Of a stretch of 64,000 bases of DNA, positions 35,775 through 46,943 are shown piece after piece. Numbering within the stretch: the first letter of the stretch is position 1; every line of letters begins with the position of its first letter. Source of the DNA: Candidatus Fermentithermobacillaceae bacterium (GTDB taxonomy: Bacteria; Bacillota; Sulfobacillia; Fermentithermobacillales; Fermentithermobacillaceae). The notes beneath the pieces were generated by a model, which saw only the letters and a program-made list of their open reading frames with translations, ran no database searches and was not told the DNA's origin. The DNA lies in NCBI GenBank assembly GCA_018052475.1, contig JAGPNG010000002.1:1-64000 (forward strand), written 5' to 3'. The position numbers and the translations under genes are program-made.

Positions 35775-37850
35775 ATGCCGCAGACATATCCGCTGGATAA
35801 GATCAGGAATATAGGCATTATGGCACATATAGATGCAGGCAAAACAACGACAACCGAGCGTATCTTATTTTATACCGGTAAGGTTCACCGAATAGGTGAA
35901 GTCGATGAAGGCTCTGCCACAATGGACTGGATGCAGCAGGAGCAGGAAAGAGGTATTACGATCACCTCAGCAGCTACTACGTGTCATTGGAAAGATTTTC
36001 GAATAAACATTATAGACACGCCAGGACACGTTGACTTTACGGCGGAGGTAGAAAGAAGCCTTAGAGTGCTTGACGGAGCTGTAGCGATATTCTGCGCTAA
36101 GGGCGGCGTCGAACCCCAATCAGAGGCGGTTTGGCGGCAGGCCGATCGCTACAAAGTCCCCAGGATTGCATATATTAACAAAATGGATTCGTTGGGGGCG
36201 GATTTTTACAAAGTCCTGCGCGCGATCGAAACGAAGCTTGGGGCAAACCCCGTGGTTATAACTTTGCCGATTGGCGTGGAAGATACGTTTGTAGGTGTGG
36301 TAGACGTCCTTCATGAGAAGGCTTTGCTGTGGACCGACGAGCTGGGTCTTGAGATTCAAGAAACAGATATACCTCAAGATATGCGATCCTTGTTCTTGGA
36401 TTACCGCGAAAAACTTGTTAGCGCGGCATCGGACTTCGATGATGGAATACTTGAGAAATATGTGCAAGGAGAGCAAATACCTGCGGATATGCTGATAAGA
36501 GCTATTCGCAAAGGCACTGTAACCAACAAACTGGTGCCATGCTTCTGCGGTTCGTCCTTCAAAAACAAAGGCGTTCAAAGGCTTTTGGACGGAATAGTGG
36601 ATTTTCTGCCATCGCCCTTGGATGTTCCTCCGGTTGAGGGTATAGTGCCGGGCACCGGAGAGATAACGGTACGCAAGCCCAGCGATGACGAGCCGTTCTG
36701 TGCGTTGGCTTTCAAAGTAATGACCGATCCTTATGTTGGTAGGGTCACATATTTTCGGGTGTATTCGGGCGTTTTGACCAACCGATCTTATGTGTACAAT
36801 GCAACTCGAGACAAAACCGAGAGGATTCAGCGCCTTCTTCTTATGCATGCAAATCATAGGGAAGATGTTGAAGCTGTATCTACAGGGGATATTGTTGCGA
36901 CAGTGGCGTTGAAGCATACCGTAACCGGTGACACTTTGTGTGATCAGGATCACCCAATAATACTGGAACCGATCGTGTTTCCAACCCCTGTTATCACGGT
37001 TGCAATCGAGCCTAAGACGAGGCAGGATGTAGACAAATTGGGCGCCTGTCTGGCGAAGTTGGCGGAAGAAGATCCTACCTTTACTTTCAAGACAGATGAA
37101 GAGACCGGTCAGACGCTAATAGCAGGCATGGGAGAATTGCACTTGGAGGTCATCTGTGATAGATTGTTGCGCGAGTTTGGCGTTGGCGCTACGGTCGGAA
37201 AGCCACAGGTTGCCTACAAAGAGAGCATTCTGGAACCTGTTGTAGGAGAAGGGAAGTTCATTAGGCAGTCGGGAGGCCATGGTCAGTATGGGCACGCCAA
37301 GGTCAGGCTGGAGCCTTTGCCGAGGGGATCGGGATTCGCGTTCGATAGTGTCATTAAAGGAGGAGCGATTCCTCAAGAGTTTATTCCCGCAGTTGAAGCC
37401 GGCGTTAGAGAAGCTCTTGAATCAGGCTCTTTGGTGGGATATCCCTTGGTTGACGTAAAAGCTGTCCTTGAAGACGGGTCCTATCACGAAGTTGACTCAT
37501 CAGACCTTGCTTTCAAGATCGCGGGTTCTATGGCAGTTAAAGATGCTTTGTCGAAGGCAAAAGTCATTCTTTTGGAGCCTATCATGAAGGTGGAGGTCAA
37601 CACGCCTTCGGAATTCTTGGGCGAGGTATTGGGAGACCTTACTGCAAGAAGAGGGCAGATAACCGGAATGCAGACTACAGGTACCTTTGAGACTATCGAC
37701 GCTCTGGTACCTCTTGCGACGATGTTCGGCTATGCGACTGACCTTAGGTCCAAAACTCAGGGCCGCGGAACCTACACGATGGTGTTTTCACACTACGATG
37801 TGGTTCCTCCTGCAGAAGCGGAGAAGATAATTTCTAAGAATTATGGTTAA
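35775..37850 (+). CDS. fusA: Elongation factor G
   Basis: The 691-residue translocation GTPase, standard five-domain length. G motifs are [31 protein letters not shown] and NKMD. The domain IV signature [10 protein letters not shown] and the domain V region [15 protein letters not shown] are present. ATG 35775 follows AAGGGGGG. It lies between rpsG and tuf copy 2, the conserved str operon order. Confidence 0.98.
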   Translation: MPQTYPLDKIRNIGIMAHIDAGKTTTTERILFYTGKVHRIGEVDEGSATMDWMQQEQERGITITSAATTCHWKDFRINIIDTPGHVDFTAEVERSLRVLDGAVAIFCAKGGVEPQSEAVWRQADRYKVPRIAYINKMDSLGADFYKVLRAIETKLGANPVVITLPIGVEDTFVGVVDVLHEKALLWTDELGLEIQETDIPQDMRSLFLDYREKLVSAASDFDDGILEKYVQGEQIPADMLIRAIRKGTVTNKLVPCFCGSSFKNKGVQRLLDGIVDFLPSPLDVPPVEGIVPGTGEITVRKPSDDEPFCALAFKVMTDPYVGRVTYFRVYSGVLTNRSYVYNATRDKTERIQRLLLMHANHREDVEAVSTGDIVATVALKHTVTGDTLCDQDHPIILEPIVFPTPVITVAIEPKTRQDVDKLGACLAKLAEEDPTFTFKTDEETGQTLIAGMGELHLEVICDRLLREFGVGATVGKPQVAYKESILEPVVGEGKFIRQSGGHGQYGHAKVRLEPLPRGSGFAFDSVIKGGAIPQEFIPAVEAGVREALESGSLVGYPLVDVKAVLEDGSYHEVDSSDLAFKIAGSMAVKDALSKAKVILLEPIMKVEVNTPSEFLGEVLGDLTARRGQITGMQTTGTFETIDALVPLATMFGYATDLRSKTQGRGTYTMVFSHYDVVPPAEAEKIISKNYG

Positions 37851-37877
37851 GCGTAATTAAGGAGGGTTAAACTGGAA

Positions 37878-39080
37878 ATGGCTAAGAAGAAATTTGAGAG
37901 AACGAAACCTCATGTGAACATAGGCACCATAGGTCATATAGACCATGGTAAGACGACTCTTACTGCGGCAATAACGAAGGTATTGGCGAGCCAAGGGAAA
38001 GCTGACTTTACGCCATTTGACAAGATAGACAAGGCGCCAGAAGAAAGGGCAAGAGGGATAACGATATCGGTATCCCACGTAGAGTATGAGACGGACAAGA
38101 GGCACTATGCTCACGTAGACTGCCCGGGTCACGCGGACTACATCAAGAACATGATAACAGGCGCGGCGCAGATGGACGGGGCGATACTGGTAGTATCTGC
38201 AGCAGACGGAACTATGCCGCAGACAAGGGAGCACGTACTATTGGCGAGGCAGGTAGGAGTTCCTGCGATAGTGGTATTTTTGAACAAAGTAGACATGGTA
38301 GATGACGAGGAACTTTTGGAGATATCCGAGCTTGAAGTAAGGGAACTATTGGACAAGTACGACTATCCGGGGGACGACACGCCGGTGATAAGGGGTTCTG
38401 CGCTGAAGGCATTGGAGTGCGGATGCGGTAAGCCGGATTGCCAGTGGTGTGGCCCGATACTAAAGTTAATGGAAGCGGTAGACGAATATATTCCTACGCC
38501 TGAGAGGGAAATAGACAAGCCGTTCTTGCTATCTATAGAAGACGTGTTTACGATAACAGGACGAGGGACAGTAGTAACCGGCAGGATAGAAAGAGGAATG
38601 GTGAAGGTAGGAGATCCCGTAGAGATAGTAGGTTTTTCGGAGAAGCCGAAGAGCACTGTGGTAACGGGGATAGAGATGTTCAGGAAGACGCTTGACGTAG
38701 GGCAAGCGGGAGACAACGTAGGATGTTTGCTAAGAGGGATCTCAAAGGACGAAGTAGAGCGAGGTCAAGTATTGGCTAAGCCCGGCAGCATAAAGCCACA
38801 CAGGAAGTTTGGTGCAGAGATTTATGTACTGACCAAAGAAGAAGGTGGCAGGCACAGCGCATTCTTTTCGGGATACAGGCCTCAGTTTTACTTTAGGACC
38901 ACAGATGTGACAGGCACAGTCACGCTACCTGAAGGGGTAGAGATGGTGATGCCCGGAGACAACGTAAGCATAGAAGTAGAACTAATAGCTCCAATAGCGA
39001 TAGAAGAGGGCCTAAGGTTTGCAATACGTGAAGGCGGCCGCACTGTTGCATCAGGTGTAGTCACCAGGATTGAGGAGTGA
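37878..39080 (+). CDS. tuf: Elongation factor Tu, copy 2
   Basis: The str-operon copy of EF-Tu; its 400-residue protein is identical to copy 1, including the four-cysteine insertion at 181-191. It starts with ATG (copy 1 has GTG) and ends with TGA (copy 1 has TAA). By eye only two other bases differ (37949 and 38982, both silent), while flanking sequence is unrelated. Such identity points to gene conversion. AAGGAGGG lies upstream and its stop is six bases before the rpsJ start. Confidence 0.98.
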   Translation: MAKKKFERTKPHVNIGTIGHIDHGKTTLTAAITKVLASQGKADFTPFDKIDKAPEERARGITISVSHVEYETDKRHYAHVDCPGHADYIKNMITGAAQMDGAILVVSAADGTMPQTREHVLLARQVGVPAIVVFLNKVDMVDDEELLEISELEVRELLDKYDYPGDDTPVIRGSALKALECGCGKPDCQWCGPILKLMEAVDEYIPTPEREIDKPFLLSIEDVFTITGRGTVVTGRIERGMVKVGDPVEIVGFSEKPKSTVVTGIEMFRKTLDVGQAGDNVGCLLRGISKDEVERGQVLAKPGSIKPHRKFGAEIYVLTKEEGGRHSAFFSGYRPQFYFRTTDVTGTVTLPEGVEMVMPGDNVSIEVELIAPIAIEEGLRFAIREGGRTVASGVVTRIEE

Positions 39081-39085
39081 TCATT

Positions 39086-39397
39086 GTGCGGAGGCAGAAG
39101 ATTAGAGTTCGGTTAAGAGCCTTCGACCACGAAATACTGGATCATTCAGCCAGTAGGATAGTAGAAACTGCGAAGAGGACAGGAGCGCTTGTGTCAGGGC
39201 CGGTGCCTCTTCCTACCGAAAGAAGTGTATATACTATCCTAACCGCTCCTAACGGAGAAAAGGACATTCGCGAACAGTTTGAGATGAGGGTTCACAAGCG
39301 TCTAATCGACATAATCGAACCTACAACCAAAACGATGGATGCCCTTACGAGGCTGGATTTGCCTGCTGGCGTGGATATAGAGATTAAGGCTGTGTGA
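39086..39397 (+). CDS. rpsJ: 30S ribosomal protein S10
   Basis: A 103-residue small-subunit head protein, also the NusE antitermination factor. [23 protein letters not shown] and [12 protein letters not shown] are diagnostic. I choose GTG 39086 over GTG 39077 because it gives the usual MxxQKIR start and sits nine bases after GAGGAG at the end of tuf. First gene of the S10 cluster; no S10 leader is seen, since tuf adjoins directly. Confidence 0.96.
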   Translation: MRRQKIRVRLRAFDHEILDHSASRIVETAKRTGALVSGPVPLPTERSVYTILTAPNGEKDIREQFEMRVHKRLIDIIEPTTKTMDALTRLDLPAGVDIEIKAV

Positions 39398-39430
39398 ATT
39401 TGCGGCTTGTTATAGAGGAGGTGCTGTGCT

Positions 39431-40051
39431 ATGAAGGCCATCCTTGGTAAGAAAATTGGGATGACCCAGGTATTTGATGAAGAAGGCAAGCTGATTCCTG
39501 TAACCGTCCTTGAAGCCGGTCCTTGCACAGTCGTCGACGTGAAGACTGAGGATAGAGATGGCTATGATGCGGTGCAGATTGGATTTGGTTTTGTGAGCGA
39601 GAAGCGCCTGACCAAACCCCAAAAAGGTTACTTCAAGAGTAAGGGGGTAACTCCTACTAGGTATCTCAGGGAGTTCAGGGTTGCCCCTGGGAGCTCTCAG
39701 AAGATCGGGGATCAGGTAAAGGTAGATGTATTTAGTTCAGGTGAGTATGTAGATGTCACAGGAACTTCTCTTGGAAAAGGGTATGCCGGCGGCATTAAGA
39801 GATGGAACTTCAGGCGGGGGCCGTCGTCGCATGGTTCGAAATATCATAGAGGCCCCGGGTCCCTACAGGCAAGAGATGCTGCGCGAGTCTGGAAAGGCAG
39901 AAAAATGCCAGGGCACAAAGGCAGCGAAAGAGTGACTGTAAAGAATTTGAAAGTGGTAGATGTAGATCCCGAGAAGAACTTGCTTCTTGTGTACGGAGGA
40001 GTACCCGGAAGCAGAGGGTCCTTGGTCATGATTAGAGAGGCTTCTCGGTGA
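39431..40051 (+). CDS. rplC: 50S ribosomal protein L3
   Basis: A 206-residue early-assembly protein close to the peptidyl transferase centre. It starts KAILGKKIGMTQVF, contains the long central loop with FRRGPSSHGSKYHRGPGS, and ends with the VYGGVPGSRGSLVMI segment. ATG with GGAGGTGCTG upstream. The gene order rpsJ-rplC-rplD-rplW is standard. Confidence 0.97.
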   Translation: MKAILGKKIGMTQVFDEEGKLIPVTVLEAGPCTVVDVKTEDRDGYDAVQIGFGFVSEKRLTKPQKGYFKSKGVTPTRYLREFRVAPGSSQKIGDQVKVDVFSSGEYVDVTGTSLGKGYAGGIKRWNFRRGPSSHGSKYHRGPGSLQARDAARVWKGRKMPGHKGSERVTVKNLKVVDVDPEKNLLLVYGGVPGSRGSLVMIREASR

Positions 40052-40081
40052 AGCACAAAAGCTTGTTAAGGAGGGAGCCTC

Positions 40082-40705
40082 GTGCCGGAAGCGCATGTTT
40101 ACAATACAGAAGGCGATAAGATGGGTACTGTGAGCCTGCCTGACCAATTGTTTAGCGCAGATATTAACAAAGCGCTCATACGAGCAGCTGTGCTTTCGCA
40201 CCGGAATAATGCGAGAGTAGGTACAGCTAAAGTTAAGTCAAGAGGGGAAGTCAGGGGAGGTGGCCGAAAACCCTGGAGGCAGAAGGGTCTGGGACGAGCC
40301 AGGCACGGAAGCATTAGGTCGCCTATTTGGAAAGGCGGAGGAGTGGCGTTTGGTCCACAACAAAGAGACTACGGTTCTCCTTTGCCAAAGAAGATGAAAA
40401 GGCAAGCATTAGCATCAGCCCTTTCGCTAAAGGCGTCTGAGGGTAAAATCATAGTGCTTAAGGAACTGAAGATGGACAAACCCAAGACAAAAGAAGTATA
40501 CGGGATTTTGAAGAAACTAGGGGCTGAACAGAGTTCCCTGATCATTACGGCAGATGTTGAACCCAACGTGGTCCTTTCGTCGCGGAACATTCCGGGCGTA
40601 AAGGTTACGACCGCAAGGCAGGTATCTACGTATGATGCTATGTCCAAGCGGTATCTCGTGGTTACAGAGGATGCACTCCGTATAATGGAGGAGGTATTAG
40701 CATGA
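40082..40705 (+). CDS. rplD: 50S ribosomal protein L4
   Basis: A 207-residue protein whose extended loop lines the exit tunnel. The loop is visible as [26 protein letters not shown], followed by [13 protein letters not shown]. Normal length. GTG start, with GGAGGGAGCC upstream. It overlaps rplW by four bases (ATGA). Confidence 0.97.
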   Translation: MPEAHVYNTEGDKMGTVSLPDQLFSADINKALIRAAVLSHRNNARVGTAKVKSRGEVRGGGRKPWRQKGLGRARHGSIRSPIWKGGGVAFGPQQRDYGSPLPKKMKRQALASALSLKASEGKIIVLKELKMDKPKTKEVYGILKKLGAEQSSLIITADVEPNVVLSSRNIPGVKVTTARQVSTYDAMSKRYLVVTEDALRIMEEVLA

Positions 40706-40992
40706 ACCTTACCGCCAGAGATATCATTATCGCTCCCGTTATTACGGAGAAGAGTAATGATCTTACAGCCCAAGGGAAGTATACTTTCAAGGTACATCCC
40801 AAAGCTACCAAGGCTGACATTCACAATGCAGTCGAGGAGATATTCAAGGTAAAGGTCTTACAGGTAAACACCGTTTCGATGAAGGGAAAATTCAGGAGAA
40901 TGGGCTATTCTGTGGGGCGTACACCGAATTGGAAGAAGGCTATGGTGACATTAGCCCCAGGGCAGAAGATAGAATTCTTCGAAGGTATTTAG
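40702..40992 (+). CDS. rplW: 50S ribosomal protein L23
   Basis: A 96-residue protein at the tunnel exit, docking site for trigger factor and [30 protein letters not shown] and VNTVSMKGK...RMG are family landmarks. The ATG overlaps the rplD stop; GGAGGAGG lies inside rplD. Confidence 0.96.
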   Translation: MNLTARDIIIAPVITEKSNDLTAQGKYTFKVHPKATKADIHNAVEEIFKVKVLQVNTVSMKGKFRRMGYSVGRTPNWKKAMVTLAPGQKIEFFEGI

Positions 40993-41016
40993 GACACCGT
41001 AAGGGAGGGAAATTGG

Positions 41017-41844
41017 TTGCCGGTAAAAGACTTTAAGCCAACATCACCTGGGCTTCGCCAGCGAGTGTCCGGTACTTATGAAGAGATAACCAAGACTGAG
41101 CCGGAAAAGAGTCTAGTTGTTTCCAAGAAAAAGTCGGCAGGGCGAAACTCTCAAGGCAAGATAACCGTACGTCATCGCGGCGGTGGCACAAAACAGTTGG
41201 TTCGTATCGTGGACTTTAAGCGTGACAAAGACGGTATCCCGGGCAAGGTTGCCGCGATCGAATACGATCCCGGCCGGTCAGCACGCCTAGCGCTTATCTA
41301 CTATGCTGACGGCGAGAAAAGATACATTTTGGCTCCTTCAGGGATTGCCGTGGGGGACACAGTCATCTCAGGGCCTGATGCAGATATAAAGCCGGGAAAT
41401 GCACTGCCCTTGGACAGTATACCTACGGGCACATTTGTTCATAACGTTGAGATGGTTCCCGGTAAGGGAGGCCAGATCGCGAGATCCGCAGGCGCACAGG
41501 TTCAGCTTATGGCCAAAGAGGGCGGATATGCTCTTCTTAGACTCGCCTCAGGTGAACAAAGAAGGGTACCCGTTGCGTGCAAGGCTACTGTAGGTCAGGT
41601 AGGCAATGTGGAACACGAAAACACCAGCAAGGGCAAAGCAGGCGTCACCAGGCATATGGGATGGCGTCCAAGCGTGCGAGGGGCAGCGATGAACCCAGTG
41701 GACCACCCGCATGGAGGCGGAGAAGGAAAGGCTCCTATTGGAATGCCAGGGCCTGTAACTCCATGGGGCAAGCCTACGTTGGGGTATAAAACCAGGAAAA
41801 AGAATAAGGCGTCAGATAGACTTATCGTGAAGCGGAGAAAATAA
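41017..41844 (+). CDS. rplB: 50S ribosomal protein L2
   Basis: A 275-residue peptidyl-transferase-region protein. It contains TPGLR-like [40 protein letters not shown] and the near-universal [21 protein letters not shown] start at 41017, after GGGAGGGAAA. Normal length. Confidence 0.97.
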   Translation: MPVKDFKPTSPGLRQRVSGTYEEITKTEPEKSLVVSKKKSAGRNSQGKITVRHRGGGTKQLVRIVDFKRDKDGIPGKVAAIEYDPGRSARLALIYYADGEKRYILAPSGIAVGDTVISGPDADIKPGNALPLDSIPTGTFVHNVEMVPGKGGQIARSAGAQVQLMAKEGGYALLRLASGEQRRVPVACKATVGQVGNVEHENTSKGKAGVTRHMGWRPSVRGAAMNPVDHPHGGGEGKAPIGMPGPVTPWGKPTLGYKTRKKNKASDRLIVKRRK

Positions 41845-41866
41845 TGGAAGGAAGGAGGGGGCGATT

Positions 41867-42151
41867 ATGAGCCGATCCAAGAAGAAGGGGCCCTATGTTG
41901 ACCTTAAACTTCTGGCTAAGGTAAGGGCGATGAACGAAAAAGGTGACAAGAGGGTTATAAGAACCTGGGCACGCAACTCGACAATTGTGCCTGAAATGGT
42001 TGGCCATACTATAGCAGTTCATGACGGACGCAAGCATGTGCCCGTCTACATTACAGAAGACGCTGTGGGTCATAAATTAGGCGAATTCGCTCCCACACGT
42101 ACATTTAGAGGCCATGGATCGCATACACAGCGCTCCACAGCACTAAAGTAA
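41867..42151 (+). CDS. rpsS: 30S ribosomal protein S19
   Basis: A 94-residue small-subunit head protein. It begins [11 protein letters not shown] and contains [39 protein letters not shown] and RGHGSH. ATG with GGAAGGAGGGGG upstream. It lies between rplB and rplV as usual. Confidence 0.97.
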   Translation: MSRSKKKGPYVDLKLLAKVRAMNEKGDKRVIRTWARNSTIVPEMVGHTIAVHDGRKHVPVYITEDAVGHKLGEFAPTRTFRGHGSHTQRSTALK

Positions 42152-42170
42152 GGGGGTCTATTCGAAACTC

Positions 42171-42512
42171 ATGGAAGCACGTTGCATAGTAAAACACATA
42201 AGAATATCCCCTACTAAAGTGGGCATAGTGGCCGACCTTGTGCGGGGGAAACCAGTTGACGAAGCGCTTGCCATTTTGAGGTTCACTCCTAAGAAGGCGA
42301 GCACAGTTGTGGAAAAAGCTATTCGTTCTGCGGTAGCTAACGCCGAGAACAATCATGATATGAGCAAGGACGAGCTGTATGTGTCGGAGATACACGTTGG
42401 ACCAGGTCCAACCCTCAAGAGATACCATCCGAGACAGAGGGGACAGGCTTTTCCGATTTTGAAGAGAACTTCGCATTTGACTGTAGTATTGAAGGAAAGA
42501 GAGGAGGGTTAA
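42171..42512 (+). CDS. rplV: 50S ribosomal protein L22
   Basis: A 113-residue protein with an extended hairpin lining the exit tunnel. [26 protein letters not shown] and [19 protein letters not shown] are typical. ATG start after AAGGGGGTC. It ends four bases before the rpsC start. Confidence 0.97.
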   Translation: MEARCIVKHIRISPTKVGIVADLVRGKPVDEALAILRFTPKKASTVVEKAIRSAVANAENNHDMSKDELYVSEIHVGPGPTLKRYHPRQRGQAFPILKRTSHLTVVLKEREEG

Positions 42513-42516
42513 GGAT

Positions 42517-43179
42517 TTGGGTCAGAAAATTCATCCAAAGGGACTTCGTGTGGGCGTGATATACAATTGGGATTCCAGATGGTTTGCTACCAAGGAGTTT
42601 TCTGAGCTCCTCCTCGAAGACAAGAAGATTAGGGATTACATTAAAGGGAATTTGGGGCAGGCAGGTATTCCAAGAATTGAAATCGAGCGGAAGCCGCAAG
42701 AGATTACCGTATACGTTCATGCAGCTAGGCCCGGAATGGTCATAGGGCGTGGCGGCAGCGGTATTGAGAACCTACGTAAGGAACTTGCCAAGCAAACTGG
42801 CAAGAGAGTGAACGTGCATTGCATCGAAGTGAAGAGTCCGGAGACAGATGCCCAGTTGGTAGCTGAGAACGTAGCCGAATCAATAGCTAGAAGGGTATCT
42901 TACAGGCGAGCTATGAGGCAGGCTATTCAAAGAACTATGAGATCTGGTGCCAAGGGTATAAAGATTAGGGTATCCGGCCGCTTGCAGGGCGCAGAGATCG
43001 CTCGAAGTGAGAAGGCAAGCGAAGGCACCGTTCCATTGCACACACTCAGAGCAGATGTTGACTATGGGTTTGCTGAAGCTCATACAACATATGGCCGCAT
43101 CGGGGTAAAAGTGTGGATATATAAAGGCGATGTCACCCCCTCGAAATCCCAGGGTAAAGCTGCTGAGGGAGGTAATTGA
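42517..43179 (+). CDS. rpsC: 30S ribosomal protein S3
   Basis: A 220-residue protein at the mRNA entry tunnel. It begins [12 protein letters not shown]; the KH domain shows [16 protein letters not shown], and [21 protein letters not shown] and [14 protein letters not shown] follow. TTG start after GAGGAGGG, which lies in the end of rplV. Confidence 0.97.
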   Translation: MGQKIHPKGLRVGVIYNWDSRWFATKEFSELLLEDKKIRDYIKGNLGQAGIPRIEIERKPQEITVYVHAARPGMVIGRGGSGIENLRKELAKQTGKRVNVHCIEVKSPETDAQLVAENVAESIARRVSYRRAMRQAIQRTMRSGAKGIKIRVSGRLQGAEIARSEKASEGTVPLHTLRADVDYGFAEAHTTYGRIGVKVWIYKGDVTPSKSQGKAAEGGN

Positions 43180-43182
43180 TTT

Positions 43183-43647
43183 ATGTTAATGCCCAAACGT
43201 GTGAAGTATAGAAAACAGCAAAGAGGCAGGATGAAAGGTCAGGCTTCACGCGGGAATGAGATATTTTACGGTGAGTACGGACTCATGGCGCTTGAACCGG
43301 CGTGGATCACTGACAGGCAGATAGAAGCTGCGAGGGTAGCCCTTACCCGTTACATGAAGAGGGGCGGCAAGGTGTGGATCCGGATATTTCCGGATAAGCC
43401 CTTTACAAAAAAGCCGGCCGAGACCCGAATGGGAAGCGGTAAAGGTAACCCCGAGTATTGGGTGGCTGTGGTAAAGCCGGGTAGGATCCTTTTCGAAGTT
43501 GCCGGAGTTTCAGAAGAGGTAGCTCGAGAAGCTCTAAGGCTGGCAGGGACCAAGTTGCCAATCAAGACGAAGTTTGTGAAGCGACCCGAAGTGATGGGCG
43601 TTGTACGGGAAAAGGCGGTGACTGACGATGAAAGTGCAGGAAATTAG
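43183..43647 (+). CDS. rplP: 50S ribosomal protein L16
   Basis: A 154-residue protein near the A-site t[38 protein letters not shown] and [16 protein letters not shown] are diagnostic. About ten residues longer than most L16 at the C-terminus ([13 protein letters not shown]). It overlaps rpmC by 20 bases. Confidence 0.96.
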   Translation: MLMPKRVKYRKQQRGRMKGQASRGNEIFYGEYGLMALEPAWITDRQIEAARVALTRYMKRGGKVWIRIFPDKPFTKKPAETRMGSGKGNPEYWVAVVKPGRILFEVAGVSEEVAREALRLAGTKLPIKTKFVKRPEVMGVVREKAVTDDESAGN

Positions 43648-43837
43648 AGCGATGAGCGATACGGACTTGAATAGGACCCTTCTGGATCTGAAGGATGAAC
43701 TTTTCAACCTGCGCTTTCAGCTCGCAACGGGGCAGTTGGATAACGTGATGAGGATAAGCGAGGTTAAGCGGTCAATAGCACGAGTAAAGACTATTCAGCG
43801 CCAGAGAGAATTAGGAAGGTTGGCCCAGGAGGGTTAG
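43628..43837 (+). CDS. rpmC: 50S ribosomal protein L29
   Basis: A 69-residue two-helix protein at the tunnel exit. Landmarks are ELRLE-like [32 protein letters not shown] and [21 protein letters not shown] start within the end of rplP, with a weak ribosome binding site, suggesting coupling. Confidence 0.95.
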   Translation: MKVQEIRAMSDTDLNRTLLDLKDELFNLRFQLATGQLDNVMRISEVKRSIARVKTIQRQRELGRLAQEG

Positions 43838-43841
43838 AGTC

Positions 43842-44120
43842 ATGGAGCGCGCACAACGTAAGAAAATGGTTGGAGTTGTAGTAAGCGACAAGATGGATAA
43901 GACACGCATTGTCGCGGTTGATACCTGGAAGGTAAGTCCGCTTTACGGAAAAAGGATCAGGTCGACTCAAAGGATAAAAGCTCACGATGAAAAGAACGTT
44001 ACATCTTTGGGTGATAAGGTGCTTTTGATAGAAACCAGGCCCATATCCAAACAGAAACGCTGGAGGATAGCTGAGGTGCTAGAATCATCCGATCGCCCGC
44101 TTGGAGGTGACCGTTCTTGA
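43842..44120 (+). CDS. rpsQ: 30S ribosomal protein S17
   Basis: A 92-residue OB-fold primary binding protein. [48 protein letters not shown] are characteristic. ATG with GGAGGGTTAG upstream. It overlaps rplN by four bases. Confidence 0.96.
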   Translation: MERAQRKKMVGVVVSDKMDKTRIVAVDTWKVSPLYGKRIRSTQRIKAHDEKNVTSLGDKVLLIETRPISKQKRWRIAEVLESSDRPLGGDRS

Positions 44121-44485
44121 TTCAACCGCAAAGCAGACTAAAGGTTGCCGATAACACCGGCGCCAAAGAGATTATGTGTATAAGGATACTCGGAAGTGGT
44201 TTTAGGCGCTATGCGGGCCTAGGGGATGTTATCGTGGCTTCAGTCAAAGAGGCCACGCCCGGAGGCGTTGTCAAGAAAGGTCAAGTAGTTCGAGCTGTAA
44301 TTGTTCGAACAAGCACCAACGTGAGGCGTCCTGACGGAACATATATCAAATTTGATGATAATGCAGCGGTTATACTGAAGGATGCTACAGAACCCCAGGG
44401 CACGCGCATTTTTGGCCCTGTGGCTCGGGAACTTAGAGAAAAGCGATTTACGAAGATCATTTCCCTAGCTCCTGAGGTAATATAG
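44117..44485 (+). CDS. rplN: 50S ribosomal protein L14
   Basis: A 122-residue subunit-interface protein of exact standard length. [39 protein letters not shown], and [14 protein letters not shown] are present. TTG start overlapping the rpsQ stop, with TTGGAGGTGA upstream. Confidence 0.97.
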   Translation: MIQPQSRLKVADNTGAKEIMCIRILGSGFRRYAGLGDVIVASVKEATPGGVVKKGQVVRAVIVRTSTNVRRPDGTYIKFDDNAAVILKDATEPQGTRIFGPVARELREKRFTKIISLAPEVI

Positions 44486-44509
44486 CGTCTTGAGAAGGTG
44501 GTGGAACTA

Positions 44510-44821
44510 GTGAATATTCGCAAGGGCGACACGGTCTTGGTTATAAGCGGGAAATACAAAGGCACCAAGGGTACAGTTTTGCGGGCATTGCCCACGGATA
44601 ATAGATTGGTCGTAGAAAGGGTCAATTTGCAGAAGAAACACCAAAGACCGACTAAGGATTTGCCGCAGGGGGGCATAATCGAGAGAGAAGGTCCCATCAG
44701 CAGATCTGCTGTGATGCTCGTGTGTCCCAAGTGTTCGCGACCAACCAGGATTGGATTCACTGTTACAGATGGGAAGAAGCGTAGAGTTTGCAAAAAATGT
44801 GGCGAAGTTATTGACAAGTGA
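44510..44821 (+). CDS. rplX: 50S ribosomal protein L24, zinc-ribbon form
   Basis: A 103-residue early-assembly protein. The KOW motif is [20 protein letters not shown]. The C-terminal half carries two cysteine pairs, [13 protein letters not shown] and [11 protein letters not shown], a zinc ribbon that is lost in Bacillus subtilis L24. Of three in-frame GTG codons (44498, 44501, 44510) the last has the best spacing from AGAAGGTGG. Overlaps the longer rplE reading. Confidence 0.95.
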   Translation: MNIRKGDTVLVISGKYKGTKGTVLRALPTDNRLVVERVNLQKKHQRPTKDLPQGGIIEREGPISRSAVMLVCPKCSRPTRIGFTVTDGKKRRVCKKCGEVIDK

Positions 44822-44832
44822 GGTCGAGTAAC

Positions 44833-45369
44833 GTGGCGCTTAAGGAACTTTATACTGAAGAAGTAGTCCCTGCCATGATGAAGGAATTTGGCTACAAGAA
44901 TATTTTCGAGATACCGAAAATTGAGAAAGTAGTCATTAATATGGGCGTCGGCGAGGCTACTCAGAATCCAGATGCTCTGGAAGCCGCAGTTGCTGATCTT
45001 ACCAGGATTGCGGGTCAGAAGCCTGTTATTACCAGAGCTAAAAGGTCCATCTCTGCCTTTAAGGTAAGGGAAGGTATGAATGTGGGCTGTAAAGTCACTC
45101 TCAGAGGAAAGCGGATGTATGATTTCCTTGAGAAGCTGTTTAATGTGGTATTGCCTAGGGTTAGAGACTTCCGTGGAATGTCACCTGATGGTTTCGACGG
45201 TAGAGGAAACTATTCCATGGGACTTAAGGAACAACTTATCTTTCCTGAGATTGATTACGATCAAGTGACAAAAATACGTGGTATGAACATTACAATTACC
45301 ACAACAGCGAAGACAGATGAGGAAGGGCGTTATCTTCTTAGAGCAATGGGTATGCCCTTTAGACAGTAA
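44833..45369 (+). CDS. rplE: 50S ribosomal protein L5
   Basis: A 178-residue 5S rRNA-binding protein. [54 protein letters not shown] and the [22 protein letters not shown] segment are typical. I prefer GTG 44833, eight bases after GAGGT, because it gives the normal length and N-terminus; GTG 44818 overlaps rplX. Confidence 0.96.
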   Translation: MALKELYTEEVVPAMMKEFGYKNIFEIPKIEKVVINMGVGEATQNPDALEAAVADLTRIAGQKPVITRAKRSISAFKVREGMNVGCKVTLRGKRMYDFLEKLFNVVLPRVRDFRGMSPDGFDGRGNYSMGLKEQLIFPEIDYDQVTKIRGMNITITTTAKTDEEGRYLLRAMGMPFRQ

Positions 45370-45381
45370 GGGGGAGATTTC

Positions 45382-45567
45382 TTGGCTAGCAAAGCCAAAA
45401 TAAACAAGGCGATGAAGGAGCCAAAATACTCTACGCAAAGAGTCAACCGATGCAAGATCTGCGGCAGATCTGGCGCCTACATGAGAAAGTTCGGTTTGTG
45501 CAGGCACTGTTTCAGAGCGTTGGCCCATCGCGGTGAGATTCCTGGCGTAAAGAAAGCCAGCTGGTAG
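45382..45567 (+). CDS. rpsN: 30S ribosomal protein S14, zinc-binding type
   Basis: The short 61-residue S14 (type Z). Four cysteines in CKICGRSG...GLCRHC (CX2CX12CX2C) form the zinc site, and it ends in the typical [14 protein letters not shown] start after AAGGGGGAGA. No cysteine-free S14 paralogue is seen in the window. Confidence 0.96.
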   Translation: MASKAKINKAMKEPKYSTQRVNRCKICGRSGAYMRKFGLCRHCFRALAHRGEIPGVKKASW

Positions 45568-45581
45568 GAGGGAGATTATAG

Positions 45582-45977
45582 ATGACACATGATCCTATTG
45601 GGGATATGCTTACCAGACTCCGCAACGCCGGCATGGCAAAGCATGATAGGGTAGATGTGCCTTTTTCCAGGACAAAGGAACGGATTCTCATGGTTTTGAA
45701 AGAACAAGGGTACATCCGAGACTATGAGGTTGTCCAAGGAAAACCTGTTGCACAACTTAGGGTTTACATGAAGTACGGACCGGGAAAAACCTGTGCCATT
45801 ACAGGTATCCGGCAGATATCAAAACCCGGACTTAGGGTCTATGCCGGTAAAGATGACATTCCAAGAGTTTTGGGTGGATTAGGGATAGCTGTCATATCAA
45901 CATCCAGCGGAATCATGGATGATAGGACAGCTCGCAAAGAGGGAGTTGGCGGAGAAGTAGTTTGTTACGTATGGTAG
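45582..45977 (+). CDS. rpsH: 30S ribosomal protein S8
   Basis: A 131-residue 16S central-domain protein. [25 protein letters not shown], and the C-terminal [28 protein letters not shown] are diagnostic. ATG with GGAGGGAG upstream. Confidence 0.97.
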   Translation: MTHDPIGDMLTRLRNAGMAKHDRVDVPFSRTKERILMVLKEQGYIRDYEVVQGKPVAQLRVYMKYGPGKTCAITGIRQISKPGLRVYAGKDDIPRVLGGLGIAVISTSSGIMDDRTARKEGVGGEVVCYVW

Positions 45978-45999
45978 GAAGGTACAGGAGGGTTTTCAT

Positions 46000-46536
46000 A
46001 TGTCGCGAATTGGAACAAAACCCATAAAGATACCCTCAGGGGTTTCTGTAACTATAGACGGGACTCAGGTTACGGTCAAAGGCCCCAAGGGAGCTATGAG
46101 CAACAGCATTCATCCAGATATGCAAGTGTATATAGAAGATAATGTGGTTAAGGTTGAGAGGCCGTCTGACGTGAAGAAGCACAGAGCGCTCCACGGTCTT
46201 ACGCGGACCTTGATTAACAACATGGTTGTCGGAGTCACTGAAGGGTACGAGAAAACTCTGGAGATTTCTGGCGTGGGCTACAGAGCCGCAAAGTCTGGAG
46301 ACAAACTGATTCTGAACCTTGGGTTCTCGAAACCGTGTGAAATAGTACCTCCTAAGGGAATCGAGATTGACGTGCCAGCTCCCAACCAGGTCATAGTACG
46401 TGGGGTTGACAAACAAGTGGTTGGGCAGATTGCTGCAGACATACGGAGATTGCGGCCGCCCGAGCCCTACCAAGGGACCGGAGTCAAATATGCTGGAGAA
46501 GTTGTAAAGCGCAAGGTAGTTAAGGGCGCCAAGTAG
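46000..46536 (+). CDS. rplF: 50S ribosomal protein L6
   Basis: A 178-residue protein with two related domains. It begins [14 protein letters not shown], has [23 protein letters not shown], and ends with the [18 protein letters not shown] signature. ATG after ACAGGAGGG. Confidence 0.97.
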   Translation: MSRIGTKPIKIPSGVSVTIDGTQVTVKGPKGAMSNSIHPDMQVYIEDNVVKVERPSDVKKHRALHGLTRTLINNMVVGVTEGYEKTLEISGVGYRAAKSGDKLILNLGFSKPCEIVPPKGIEIDVPAPNQVIVRGVDKQVVGQIAADIRRLRPPEPYQGTGVKYAGEVVKRKVVKGAK

Positions 46537-46561
46537 CCCTGTGGAGGAGGGAAGACAATCG

Positions 46562-46927
46562 ATGGCTGTTAAGAAGAGTTCTAATGAAAGAGCCAAGCGC
46601 CACAAGAGAGTGAGACGAAAAGTTGTCGGAACACCTGAGCGCCCTAGGCTTAATGTTTTTCGGAGTTCTAAACATGTATATGCCCAGATAATAGATGACG
46701 TTAGCCAAAGGACTTTGGTATCTGCGTCTTCGACCGAACCGGCTTTCAAAGAACTTAGCGTTTCTGGAGGCAACATAGAGGGAGCGACTGCCTTGGGCAA
46801 GTTGTTGGCGGCAAGAGCTCTTGAAAAAGATATAAAGAAGGTTGTTTTTGACAGAGGCGGTTACCTCTACCACGGGAGAGTTAAAGCCTTGGCAGATGGA
46901 GCAAGAGAAGGCGGGTTGGATTTCTAA
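46562..46927 (+). CDS. rplR: 50S ribosomal protein L18
   Basis: A 121-residue 5S rRNA-binding protein. [32 protein letters not shown] and the C-terminal [26 protein letters not shown] are typical. ATG 46562 follows GGAGGAGGGAAG; the longer reading from 46541 begins over that site. Confidence 0.97.
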   Translation: MAVKKSSNERAKRHKRVRRKVVGTPERPRLNVFRSSKHVYAQIIDDVSQRTLVSASSTEPAFKELSVSGGNIEGATALGKLLAARALEKDIKKVVFDRGGYLYHGRVKALADGAREGGLDF

Positions 46928-46943
46928 CATGCGGGGTGATTAT

